This document shows, in pieces, positions 53,512 to 64,000 of a DNA stretch of 64,000 nucleotides. Position 1 is the stretch's first letter; each line of letters begins with the position of its first letter. The translations under genes and the position numbers were made by a program. The DNA comes from Pseudomonas capeferrum (GTDB lineage Bacteria > Pseudomonadota > Gammaproteobacteria > Pseudomonadales > Pseudomonadaceae). The stretch is from contig NZ_JAAMQM010000002.1 in the NCBI RefSeq assembly GCF_013523055.1, positions 248,001 to 312,000 on the forward strand. Reading direction: 5' to 3'. The notes below the pieces were generated by a model. That model did not search any database, was not told the DNA's origin, and saw only the letters and a program-made list of their open reading frames with translations.

Positions 53512-54958
53512 AAGCGGTCACCCGGGTCTCGATGTGCGGTGTTTGCAGTTCGATGAAGTACTTGCGCAGCAGGTTCTGTGCGGTCAGCAAGCGGTACTCC
53601 TTGCTGGCGCGGAAATCCGACAGCGGGGTGAAGTCCTCGGCCAGCGCCTCGCAGGCCTGCTCCAGGGTGGCCGCGTTCCAGGGCTTGCCGAGCAGGGCAT
53701 CTTCGCAATGACGAGCGCGCTTGGCAATGGCCGCCATGCCGCCAAAGGCAACGCGCGCACCGCTGACAGTCCCGTCTTCGATACGCAGGTTGAAGGCCGC
53801 GCAGACGGCCGAGATGTCGTCATCCAGGCGCTTGGAAACCTTGTAGGCGCGGAAGGTCCAGGCATCGTTGGCGAGCGGCACGAGGACCTTCTCGATGAAT
53901 TCGCCCTCCTGGCGCGCAGTGATGCGGTAATCGATGAAATAGTCTTCCAGTGCCAATATGCGCTGGCGCTCGCCCTGGCGCAGGACGATACAGGCATCCA
54001 GGGCGATCAGCAGGGGCGGGGAGTCCCCGATGGGCGAGGCATTGCCGATATTGCCGCCGAGCGTGCCCTGATTGCGGATCTGCAGTGAGGCAAAACGGTG
54101 CAGCAACGCGCCGAAGTCCGGATATTGCTCGTTCAAGGCGGCGTAGCAATCGGTCAGCGGCGTGGCCGCGCCGATCTCCAGGTGGGTGTCGGTCCTGTCG
54201 ACGCGCTTCAGTTCCGCAACCTGGCTGACATGAATCATTACCGGCAGGGTCTTGTGCTGTTGCGTGACTTCCAGGGCCAGGTCGGTACCGCCAGCCAGCA
54301 GTCGAGCCTCGGGGTGCGCTTCGTACAATTCGGCGAGATCGTCGAGGGTGAGCGGTACCAGGCAGCGTTTGTCGCCGCTGTTCAGCTCGCCGGTCTGCTG
54401 GGGTGCTATAGCCTTCAGGCGCGCGATGATTTGCGCTTGTTGCTCGTCGAACTGGTCGCGGCATGGCTGGCGACAGCTCTGTCGCGCGGCGTCGAGGATC
54501 GGCCGGTAACCGGTACAGCGGCAGAGGTTGCCGGCCAGCGCTTCCTGGGCCTGATGCAGGTCGGGGCCATCGCTGTTCTTTTGCAGCGCGAACAGCGACA
54601 TGACGAAGCCAGACGTACAGAACCCGCACTGTGAACCGTGGCAGTCGGCCATCGCCTGCTGGACGCTGTGCAGCTGGCCCTGATGCTTGAGGCCCTCGAC
54701 GCTGATCAATTGCTTGCCATGCAGGCTGCAGACGAAGGTCAGGCAGGAGTTGATGCTGCGATAGCGAAGGCTCTCCTGGCCCTGTTGGTCGGTGACCCGC
54801 TCGCCCACGACCACCGTGCAGGCCCCGCAATCGCCGCTGGCGCAGCCTTCCTTGGTGCCGGGTTTGCCAAGATGCTCGCGCAGGTATTGCAGCACCGTCA
54901 TGTTCGGGTCCAGGGCATGCTCACTGCGCAGCTCCTGATTGACAAGAAACTGGATCAC
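53504..54958 (-). CDS. xdhA: Xanthine dehydrogenase small subunit (2Fe-2S and FAD)
   Basis: The protein has 484 residues. Cys clusters GCASGDCGACTV, HGSQCGFCTSGF and NLCRCTGYRPI bind two 2Fe-2S centres. An FAD domain follows, with LLAGGTDLALEV and TLGGNIGNASPIGD. The start is GTG at 54958 with GAGG upstream. A RutR-type box lies 75 bases upstream. It heads the xdhABC-guaD operon. Confidence 0.96.
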   Translation of the reverse strand: MIQFLVNQELRSEHALDPNMTVLQYLREHLGKPGTKEGCASGDCGACTVVVGERVTDQQGQESLRYRSINSCLTFVCSLHGKQLISVEGLKHQGQLHSVQQAMADCHGSQCGFCTSGFVMSLFALQKNSDGPDLHQAQEALAGNLCRCTGYRPILDAARQSCRQPCRDQFDEQQAQIIARLKAIAPQQTGELNSGDKRCLVPLTLDDLAELYEAHPEARLLAGGTDLALEVTQQHKTLPVMIHVSQVAELKRVDRTDTHLEIGAATPLTDCYAALNEQYPDFGALLHRFASLQIRNQGTLGGNIGNASPIGDSPPLLIALDACIVLRQGERQRILALEDYFIDYRITARQEGEFIEKVLVPLANDAWTFRAYKVSKRLDDDISAVCAAFNLRIEDGTVSGARVAFGGMAAIAKRARHCEDALLGKPWNAATLEQACEALAEDFTPLSDFRASKEYRLLTAQNLLRKYFIELQTPHIETRVTAYV

Positions 54959-55032
54959 GGGAAGGCCTCACGATGGGTTTATTGTTGTTGAGCCGACTCT
55001 AAGCAACGCTCGACCTCGCGGTCAATAATTTT

Positions 55033-55048
55033 CTGACTTAAAGGTCAA
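55033..55048. promoter_or_regulatory. RutR-type box upstream of xdhA
   Basis: CTGACTTAAAGGTCAA; on the other strand it reads TTGACCTTTAAGTCAG. It is located between xdhA and the GntR gene, close to the expected xdhA promoter. Confidence 0.6.
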
Positions 55049-55222
55049 GAAAAGTGGGTTGCCTGGTTTTCGATGCTCAACGGCCCGCTTTACAAGCATA
55101 GATCGCGCCGCCCTGCGTCGGCGGTGTCATCCGCTAAAGCGCGATTGCCCTTTGCGCGGCGGCCAGGCAAGTGCGCTACAATCCCGCGCTTGCGCACAAC
55201 CTGACGATTTCGAAGGAAAACC

Positions 55223-55882
55223 ATGACGTTCAAGGCGCCGGATAGCCTCTCCGAGCAGATCGCCCATCATCTGGCCGAGCGGATCATCCGTGGCGAGCTC
55301 GCGCCCGGCGAGCGTATCCAGGAGCAGAAGGTCACCCAGGCCCTGAATGTCAGTCGAGGCTCGGTGCGCGAGGCCTTGCTCATTCTCGAGCGTCGGCATC
55401 TGGTGACGATCCTGCCGCGCCGTGGCGCCCATGTGACCTACCTTGACGAGCGCAATGTCCGCAGCCTGTGCACCCTGATGGGCGAGTTCTACATCCTTCT
55501 CGGCAACGCGGTCGCCAGCCATTGGCGCAGCGAGGCCGACCTGCAGCCTTTCATTGCCATCCAGCGACGTCTGCGCGACGCCTACGAGCGTCAGGACATC
55601 GAGGCCTTCGTCGCCGATAGCTTTGCCGTGATGCGAGCCGCCTATCCGTTCGCCGACAACCCGTATCTGCAGGAGACCGTGGAAAACCTGCAGCCGGCCA
55701 TGAGCCGTGCCTACTATCTGGCTCTCGATCAACGTCAGACGAGCATGACCGATTACCTGGACCTGTTCGCCTGCCTGCTCGAAGCCGTGGTGGCGCGTGA
55801 TCATGGACGAATTCGAGAAGTTCTCGCCGCTTATTGCCAACGCAGTTGCGAACTGGTGCTGGCCGCACTGGCCAAGGGCTGA
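55223..55882 (+). CDS. GntR/FCD-family transcriptional regulator
   Basis: The protein has 219 residues. A winged helix (IQEQKVTQALNVSRGSVREA, about 33-52) precedes an FCD-type helical domain. The ligand is unknown. It is divergent from xdhA and directly upstream of smc (two bases apart), so it may drive part of smc expression. It does not look like a close paralog of the 48011 regulator. AAGGAAAA precedes the ATG at 55223. Confidence 0.87.
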   Translation: MTFKAPDSLSEQIAHHLAERIIRGELAPGERIQEQKVTQALNVSRGSVREALLILERRHLVTILPRRGAHVTYLDERNVRSLCTLMGEFYILLGNAVASHWRSEADLQPFIAIQRRLRDAYERQDIEAFVADSFAVMRAAYPFADNPYLQETVENLQPAMSRAYYLALDQRQTSMTDYLDLFACLLEAVVARDHGRIREVLAAYCQRSCELVLAALAKG

Positions 55883-55884
55883 CC

Positions 55885-58800
55885 ATGCGCCTCAAATGCA
55901 TCCGCCTGGCGGGTTTCAAGTCCTTCGTCGATCCAACCACGGTCAACTTCCCCAGCAACATGGCGGCGGTAGTCGGGCCCAATGGCTGCGGCAAGTCCAA
56001 CATCATCGATGCGGTGCGCTGGGTGATGGGTGAAAGCTCCGCCAAGAACCTGCGCGGCGAGTCCATGACCGACGTCATCTTCAATGGCTCTACCAGCCGC
56101 AAGCCGGTCAGCCAGGCCAGTATCGAACTGGTGTTCGATAACAGCGACGGGACCTTGGTCGGCGAATACGCGGCCTATGCCGAAATCTCCATCCGTCGCA
56201 AGGTCACCCGCGAGGCGCAGAACACCTATTACCTTAATGGCACCAAGTGCCGACGCAAGGACATTACCGACATCTTCCTCGGTACCGGCCTTGGCCCGCG
56301 CAGCTATTCGATCATCGAGCAGGGCATGATCTCCAAGCTGATCGAAGCCAAGCCCGAAGAGCTGCGCAACTTCATCGAGGAGGCGGCCGGGATCTCCAAG
56401 TACAAGGAGCGTCGCCGCGAGACCGAGAACCGTATCCGCCGCACCCAGGAGAACCTGGCGCGCCTGACCGACCTGCGTGAAGAACTGGAACGTCAGCTCG
56501 AGCGCCTGCACCGGCAGGCCCAGGCTGCCGAGAAGTACCGTGAGTACAAGGCCCAGGAGCGTCAACTCAAGGCTGGCCTGTCTGCCTTGCGCTGGCGTGC
56601 GCTGGATGAGCGGGTTCGCCAGCGGGAACTGGTGATCGGTGACCAGGAAGTGGCGTTCGAGGCTCTGGTGGCCGAGCAGCGCAATGCCGATGCCAGCATC
56701 GAGCGCCTGCGCGATGGTCACCATGATCTCTCCGAGCGCTTCAATCAGGTCCAGGGACGCTTCTACTCGGTAGCCGGCGATATCGCGCGGGTCGAGCAAA
56801 GCATCCAGCATGGTCAGCAGCGCCTGAGACAGCTGCAGGACGATCTCAAGGAGGCCGAACGCACGCGTCTTGAAACCGAATCGCACCTGGGTCACGACAG
56901 CGCGCTGCTGGCGACCCTGAGCGAAGAGCTGGAGATGCTCGAGCCCGAGCAGGACATTACCCTCGAAGCCGCCGAGGAGGCCGCCGCTACCCTCGAGGAA
57001 GCCGAGCTCGGCATGCACGGCTGGCAAGAACAGTGGGACACCTTCAACACGCGATCCGCCGAGCCGCGGCGTCAGGCCGAAGTCCAGCAGGCACGCCTGC
57101 AACAGCTGGAAAAAGGCCTGGAGCGCGTATTCGAGCGCCAGCGCAAACTGGGCGAGGAACTCGACCAGCTGGGCGCGGATCCCCAGGATGCCGCCATGCT
57201 CGACCTCGCCGAGCAGGTCGCCAGTAGCGAGCTGCTGCTCGATGACCTGCAGATACAGGAGCAGCAAGTCATCGACCAGGTCGAAGGCGTGCGTGAACAC
57301 CTGCAGCAAACCACGCAAACCCAGCAGCGACTGCAGGGCGAGCTGCAACGCCTGGGTGGTCGCCTGGCCTCGCTGGAGGCACTGCAGCAGGCCGCGCTGG
57401 AGCCTGGCGGCGAGACGGCCGGCTGGCTGCGTGAGCAAGGCCTGGAACAACGGCCACGTCTGGCGCAAGGCCTGCGCGTCGAGCCGGGCTGGGAGCTGGC
57501 GGTGGAAACCGTGCTTGGCGCCGATCTGCAGGCGGTGCTGGTGGACGACCTTGCCACGCTGGATTTCGCCAGCCTCGGCCAGGGTGATATCCGTCTGCTG
57601 GAAACGGCCGGGACGGGCGTCGGTCAGCCGGGCAGTCTGCTGGACAGGATCGAGAGCCGAATCGATTTGAGCCCCTGGCTTGGCAAGGTCAGACCCGTCG
57701 AAAGCCTCGAGCAGGCCCTGGCCCTGCGCGCAGATCTGGCGGACGGCCAGAGTCTGGTCAGTCGTGACGGCTACTGGGTGGGCCGACATTTCCTGCGGAT
57801 CAGCCGTGGCAATGAGTCCCAGGGTGGCATGCTGGCCCGAGGTCAGGAGATCGAGAGCCTGACCTTGCAACAGGGAGAGCAGGAAGCACGGCTCGAACAG
57901 CTCGACCAGCAATTGCAGGGTTTGCGAGATCGACAGCGCGATCTGGAAGAACAACGCGAGCAGCTACGCCGCCGCACTCAGGAAGAGAACCGCCAACAGG
58001 GCGAGCTGAAGGCGCGACTCTCGGCCGGGCGTGCCCGTGCCGAGCAACTGGAACTACGTCGTCGGCGTCTGGAGGAAGAATTGGCCGAGCTGCAGGAGCA
58101 GCGAGCCGTCGAAACCGAGCAGCTGGGCGAGTCACGCCTGCTGCTGCAAGAGTCGCTCGAACTGATGGCCCAGGATACCGAGCAGCGCGAGCAATTGCTG
58201 GCCCGGCGCGACATTCTGCGCGAAGGCCTCGATCGCATTCGCCAGGAAGCGCGGCAGGCCAAGGATCATGCGCATCAATTGGCCGTGCGCCTGGGCTCGT
58301 TGCGCGCCCAGCACGAGTCGACCCGTCTGGCCCTGGAGCGCCTGGAGTTGCAGGCCGCCCGTCTTTCCGAGCGCCAGGAGCAACTGAGCTTGAATCTGGA
58401 AGAGGGTGAGGCGCCGTTGGAAGAGTGGCGTCTCAACCTGGAGGAGCTGCTCGAGCGCCGTATGAGCGTCGATGAAGAAATGCGCCAGGCCCGCTTGCAC
58501 ATGGACGAGGCCGACCGCGAGCTGCGCGAGGCCGAGAAGCGTCGCACCCAGGCAGAACAGCAATCCCTGCTCCTGCGCGGTCAACTGGAGCAGCTGCGAC
58601 TGGAGTGCCAGGGCCTGGACGTCCGTCGCAAGACGCTCCAGGAGCAGTTGCTGGCCGACGGCTACGATCTGCAAGGGGTGCTCGACACGCTCGAGCCCGA
58701 GGCCAACGAAGAAGATACCGAGCAGGCACTGGAGCAGGTCGAAGGACGGATCCAGCGCCTGGGCGCGATCAACCTGGCCGCCATCGAGGAATACCAGCAG

Positions 58801-59373
58801 CAGTCCGAACGCAAGCGCTATCTGGATGCGCAGGACGCCGACCTGGTAGAGGCGCTGGAAACTCTTGAAAACGTCATTCGCAAGATCGACAAGGAAACCC
58901 GCAATCGCTTCAAGGATACCTTTGATCAGATAAATGCGGGTTTGCAGGCCCTTTTTCCAAAAGTTTTCGGTGGCGGCAGTGCTTACCTGGAACTGACGGG
59001 CGAAGATTTACTCGATACTGGGGTGACAATCATGGCGCGTCCTCCGGGCAAGAAAAACAGCACCATCCATTTGCTGTCCGGCGGCGAGAAAGCATTGACC
59101 GCACTGGCTCTGGTATTCGCGATCTTCAAGCTGAATCCGGCACCGTTCTGCATGCTCGACGAGGTCGACGCGCCGCTGGACGATGCCAACGTCGGTCGCT
59201 ATGCGAGGCTGGTGAAGGAAATGAGCGAGACCGTACAGTTCATCTACATCACCCACAACAAGATCGCCATGGAGATGGCCGATCAGCTGATGGGAGTGAC
59301 GATGCACGAGCCAGGGTGTTCACGTCTTGTTGCAGTTGATGTCGAAGAGGCGTTGGCGATGGTCGATGCCTGA
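55885..59373 (+). CDS. smc: Chromosome segregation protein SMC
   Basis: The protein has 1162 residues. Walker A is GPNGCGKSNI (31-40). Long coiled coils (about 170-500 and 680-1000) flank a hinge around 510-670, and the C-terminal head has the signature LLSGGEKALTALALVF and Walker B MLDEVDAPLDDAN. It organises and condenses chromosomes with ScpAB (not in the window). The ATG at 55885 gives the standard MRLKCIRLAGFKSF start, two bases after the GntR stop. Confidence 0.97.
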   Translation: MRLKCIRLAGFKSFVDPTTVNFPSNMAAVVGPNGCGKSNIIDAVRWVMGESSAKNLRGESMTDVIFNGSTSRKPVSQASIELVFDNSDGTLVGEYAAYAEISIRRKVTREAQNTYYLNGTKCRRKDITDIFLGTGLGPRSYSIIEQGMISKLIEAKPEELRNFIEEAAGISKYKERRRETENRIRRTQENLARLTDLREELERQLERLHRQAQAAEKYREYKAQERQLKAGLSALRWRALDERVRQRELVIGDQEVAFEALVAEQRNADASIERLRDGHHDLSERFNQVQGRFYSVAGDIARVEQSIQHGQQRLRQLQDDLKEAERTRLETESHLGHDSALLATLSEELEMLEPEQDITLEAAEEAAATLEEAELGMHGWQEQWDTFNTRSAEPRRQAEVQQARLQQLEKGLERVFERQRKLGEELDQLGADPQDAAMLDLAEQVASSELLLDDLQIQEQQVIDQVEGVREHLQQTTQTQQRLQGELQRLGGRLASLEALQQAALEPGGETAGWLREQGLEQRPRLAQGLRVEPGWELAVETVLGADLQAVLVDDLATLDFASLGQGDIRLLETAGTGVGQPGSLLDRIESRIDLSPWLGKVRPVESLEQALALRADLADGQSLVSRDGYWVGRHFLRISRGNESQGGMLARGQEIESLTLQQGEQEARLEQLDQQLQGLRDRQRDLEEQREQLRRRTQEENRQQGELKARLSAGRARAEQLELRRRRLEEELAELQEQRAVETEQLGESRLLLQESLELMAQDTEQREQLLARRDILREGLDRIRQEARQAKDHAHQLAVRLGSLRAQHESTRLALERLELQAARLSERQEQLSLNLEEGEAPLEEWRLNLEELLERRMSVDEEMRQARLHMDEADRELREAEKRRTQAEQQSLLLRGQLEQLRLECQGLDVRRKTLQEQLLADGYDLQGVLDTLEPEANEEDTEQALEQVEGRIQRLGAINLAAIEEYQQQSERKRYLDAQDADLVEALETLENVIRKIDKETRNRFKDTFDQINAGLQALFPKVFGGGSAYLELTGEDLLDTGVTIMARPPGKKNSTIHLLSGGEKALTALALVFAIFKLNPAPFCMLDEVDAPLDDANVGRYARLVKEMSETVQFIYITHNKIAMEMADQLMGVTMHEPGCSRLVAVDVEEALAMVDA

Positions 59374-59593
59374 CTGGCCAAGGGGCCGGAGCGCCTGAAA
59401 AGGACCTGATCGGCAGCGAAATACCCTGTCGAATGCGACAGACGGTGTAAAGTTGGCTTTGGTCGTGCTAGCTTAATGTCACATGTTTTCTGCGTGGGTA
59501 AAACGCCTGTCAGAACATAGGGTTGGCGCCACGTGTTAAAGGGCTTTGAAGCCTTGTTTTCCAGCATATTTTTTTACAGAGGCACGGGATTAC

Positions 59594-60466
59594 ATGGAAA
59601 TCGGTCTGCGCGAGTGGCTGATCGTCATCGGCATCATTGTCATTGCCGGTATTCTTTTTGACGGCTGGCGCCGCATGCGTGGCGGCAAGGGCAAGTTGAA
59701 GTTCCGCCTGGATCGCAGTTTCTCCAATCAGCCGGAAGAAGAAGGCAATGCCGAGGTCCTGGGTCCGCCCCGGGTACTGGATACGCACAAGGAACCGGAG
59801 CTGGACGAAGGCGACCTGCCCTCGGTCAGCGCGCCGACGCGTGAGCGCGAGGTCAAGCCGTCCAAGGTATTCAAACGTAACAAGCGAGCTCCCGAGCCGC
59901 AGCAGGCAGACGTGGGCCTGACCGCCGGTTCTCGCGATGCCGAGCTGTTCGCCGAGGGCGACGACGATTACGCCGATGATGGTCGCGATGCCGGGTTCTC
60001 TGCCAACGGCGCCGCCAACAAGGACCTGCCGCCGGTGGAAGAGGTGCTGGTGATCAGTGTCATTTCGCGTGATGAAGGTGGCTTCAAAGGCCCTGCCTTG
60101 CTGCAGAACATCCTCGAAAGCGGCCTGCGTTTCGGTGAAATGGACATCTTCCATCGGCATGAAAGCATGGCCGGTCATGGCGAGGTGCTGTTCTCCATGG
60201 CCAACGCCGTGAAGCCTGGTATCTTCGACCTGGACGACATCGACCACTTCAGCACGCGTGCCGTGAGCTTCTTCCTGGGTCTGCCAGGGCCTCGTCACCC
60301 GAAGCAGGCTTTCGACGTGATGGTCGCGGCCGCCCGCAAGCTGGCCCATGAACTCGATGGCGAGCTGAAGGACGACCAGCGCAGCGTGCTGACTGCGCAG
60401 ACGATCGAGCATTACCGTCAGCGTATCGTCGAGTTCGAACGCCGCGCCCTGACGCAAAAACGCTGA
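59594..60466 (+). CDS. zipA: Cell division protein ZipA
   Basis: The protein has 290 residues. One N-terminal transmembrane helix ([17 protein letters not shown], 9-25) is followed by a basic then acidic/Pro linker and the FtsZ-binding C-terminal domain (about 150-285, including [20 protein letters not shown]). ZipA tethers FtsZ to the membrane. It lies between smc and ligA as in other pseudomonads. ATG at 59594. The 220-base gap upstream contains AT-rich sequence suited to a promoter. Confidence 0.95.
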   Translation: MEIGLREWLIVIGIIVIAGILFDGWRRMRGGKGKLKFRLDRSFSNQPEEEGNAEVLGPPRVLDTHKEPELDEGDLPSVSAPTREREVKPSKVFKRNKRAPEPQQADVGLTAGSRDAELFAEGDDDYADDGRDAGFSANGAANKDLPPVEEVLVISVISRDEGGFKGPALLQNILESGLRFGEMDIFHRHESMAGHGEVLFSMANAVKPGIFDLDDIDHFSTRAVSFFLGLPGPRHPKQAFDVMVAAARKLAHELDGELKDDQRSVLTAQTIEHYRQRIVEFERRALTQKR

Positions 60467-62914
<2,448 letters not shown>

Positions 62915-62968
62915 GTGGGAGAAAAGACAAGTCATTGAGAAATGATGGTTTTTTCTTTGCGGCAGAGG

Positions 62969-62996
62969 TTGTAAGTTCGCCCCAGACCGGTACAAT
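62969..62996 (+). promoter_or_regulatory. Probable sigma-70 promoter of 4.5S RNA
   Basis: TTGTAA (62969-62974) and TACAAT (62991-62996) are separated by 16 bases. The RNA gene follows about 30 bases on. Confidence 0.6.
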
Positions 62997-63028
62997 GGCG
63001 CGGCTCATCACTGAATGAGCAGCGTAGT

Positions 63029-63138
63029 GGTGGCCCCATCGGTCCCCCCGCAACGATCAACCGTCAACCCGGTCAGGCCTGGAAGGGAGCAGCCGTAGCG
63101 GTGACATCGTGTGCCGGGGTGTGGCTGATGGGGCTGCC
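63029..63138 (+). ncRNA. ffs: Signal recognition particle 4.5S RNA
   Basis: The conserved apical domain GGTCAGGCCTGGAAGGGAGC (63071-63090) followed by AGCC is the Ffh-binding region. Flanking segments pair into the long SRP hairpin: 5' GGTGGCCCCATCGG pairs with 3' GGCTGATGGGGCTGCC. The RNA joins Ffh to target membrane proteins to FtsY. Ends are estimated from the pairing. Confidence 0.93.
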
Positions 63139-63419
63139 TCCATTTCAGGCTCTTGAAATCTCAAGGCCTTCCTGGCTACACGCTCACCCTATGACAGTTG
63201 CACAGGTATTCCATCATGGACATCCATCGGATTTCGTGACTGATGCCGGCGGCTCATGGTGACGATCCGATCTGCAATCCTGTGCGCACCTCGACCTGCC
63301 TCGTGTTTACTTCTCGAAATCCACCTGCGAACCTTCCGTCTCTCGCAACCCTTGAACCTGTGAAAATCCTGGTGCTTACTCGTCACCTTGTTATCTGAAG
63401 CGCGTCAGGAGTGCCGATC

Positions 63420-63923
63420 GTGGATGAAGTAGATCCCTTGACCAAAGGCAGGCTTCGCGACTGGCAGGCCCGGCGCCTGGCCATCAAGGACCAGATGCAG
63501 GCCAGTCCCGAGAGAACTCTCGAGCTGTCCAGAGTGCTGGATCTCATGGACGAAGAGCACGAGCAGATTCTCCATGCGGCAAGAAGCATCGGAGTGATCA
63601 ACGATCCTGAAGGGGAGGCTGATAGCGCGCCATCCTCGCCACTCGGCCTCGTCGAAGCTGTAGCATGCCAGGCGTCCGGGCACGGCATTGACAGAACGAC
63701 CTCGAATCCGGTTCGCCAGCAGTGCGAGCTTCGACTGAGCCTGTCGGCAAAGAGCGTCGGCGATCTTCGCAAGCTGCTGGCGCTGGCTATCCACGAGCTT
63801 GATGGAAAGCTCGAGCAAGATGACAGCGTCATGGGCCGTCCGGGAGATCATGCGGGACATATGTCCGGGACGCTGGGCGAATATCGTTTCGAACTGGATG
63901 TGAAAGATGAAGCGGATGAGTGA
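63420..63923 (+). CDS. Hypothetical protein, acidic, 167 residues
   Basis: The product is hydrophilic with a helical N-terminal third (LTKGRLRDWQARRLAIKDQM) and an acidic C-terminus. There are no membrane segments or motifs I recognise. I prefer the GTG at 63420, eight bases after AGGAG; a GTG at 63411 overlaps that site. It overlaps the next gene. The 280-base stretch between ffs and this gene shows nothing convincing. Codon use is less GC-biased than in the neighbouring ligA. Confidence 0.65.
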   Translation: MDEVDPLTKGRLRDWQARRLAIKDQMQASPERTLELSRVLDLMDEEHEQILHAARSIGVINDPEGEADSAPSSPLGLVEAVACQASGHGIDRTTSNPVRQQCELRLSLSAKSVGDLRKLLALAIHELDGKLEQDDSVMGRPGDHAGHMSGTLGEYRFELDVKDEADE

Positions 63924-64000
63924 TGCCACGGGGCCAGAAACCCCTGAAGAGGGCGTGGCCAGGATGGAGGCCGGTCACGAGCGGCCGTATGAGGTGTCGG
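63916..64000 (+). CDS. Start of an unrecognised gene, 3' partial
   Basis: An open frame MSDATGPETPEEGVARMEAG begins at ATG 63916, eight bases inside the previous gene's end, and continues to the window edge. An ATG at 63907 is an alternative. The overlap suggests translational coupling with the hypothetical gene. Too short to identify. Confidence 0.45.
   Translation, partial: MSDATGPETPEEGVARMEAGHERPYEVS

Noticed and set aside
63189..63386. 65-residue minus-strand gene between ffs and the hypothetical gene
   Set aside because: No ribosome binding site, motif or homology, and its composition is like random sequence.

Overview
The window is a piece of a Pseudomonas chromosome, most likely from the P. 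putida group. Three things point there. The genes are dense and GC-rich. Many intergenic gaps carry REP elements with the GCGGGTAAACCCGC-type core known from P. putida. The gene order (chemotaxis/flagellar tail, ccm operon, glyoxylate carboligase operon, purine catabolism, smc-zipA-ligA) is the one I know from P. putida KT2440.

Layout. 1-1811 is the end of a chemotaxis operon (CheW-domain protein, cheW, a DUF2802 protein) closed by a palindromic terminator. 1861-4879 is an accessory toxin locus: an eroded toxin fragment and an intact 911-residue dermonecrotic-toxin/glycosyltransferase gene. 4939-6845 holds an FlhB C-terminal-like protein and fliK. 7014-13933 is a complete cytochrome c maturation operon, ccmABCDEFGHI, followed by a lipoprotein, a 2-hydroxyacid dehydrogenase and an FKBP isomerase. 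16193-28666 is a variable stretch: a histidine phosphatase, an Asp/Glu-racemase-family protein with an NCS1 permease, an Lrp regulator with a DMT exporter, a 37-unit 26-bp tandem array bracketed by inverted REPs, an rRNA-methyltransferase-like gene, an MscS channel, Sbp, a K+ channel with a fossil copy beside it, and a urea transporter.

29040-35630 is the gcl-hyi-glxR-ttuD-pyk operon (glyoxylate to pyruvate), divergent from a HbpS/GlcG-like gene. 36562-55882 carries a RutR-like TetR regulator, a DUF808 protein, two Tsx-like outer membrane channels (one frameshifted), a urate/xanthine permease, the urate-to-glyoxylate genes (puuD, uraH, uraD, puuE, allA), an AzgA-type purine permease, a GntR regulator (GclR-like), xdhABC-guaD and a second GntR gene. 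55885-63138 is the smc-zipA-ligA core followed by 4.5S RNA. Two unrecognised genes end the window.

How it works together. Purines enter through Tsx-like and NCS2/AzgA proteins. Guanine and xanthine are oxidised to urate by GuaD and XdhABC. Urate is opened to allantoin by PuuD, UraH and UraD, and then converted by PuuE and AllA to glyoxylate and urea. Glyoxylate enters central metabolism through Gcl, Hyi, GlxR, TtuD and Pyk. No allantoicase or allantoate amidohydrolase is visible here. Two cis-motif families tie these operons together: exact palindromes TTGTRTACAA (seven exact copies) and TTGNC-N6-GTCA boxes. I infer that the GntR and the RutR-like regulators encoded here bind them. The most unusual structure is the REP-bounded minisatellite at 21081-22108.
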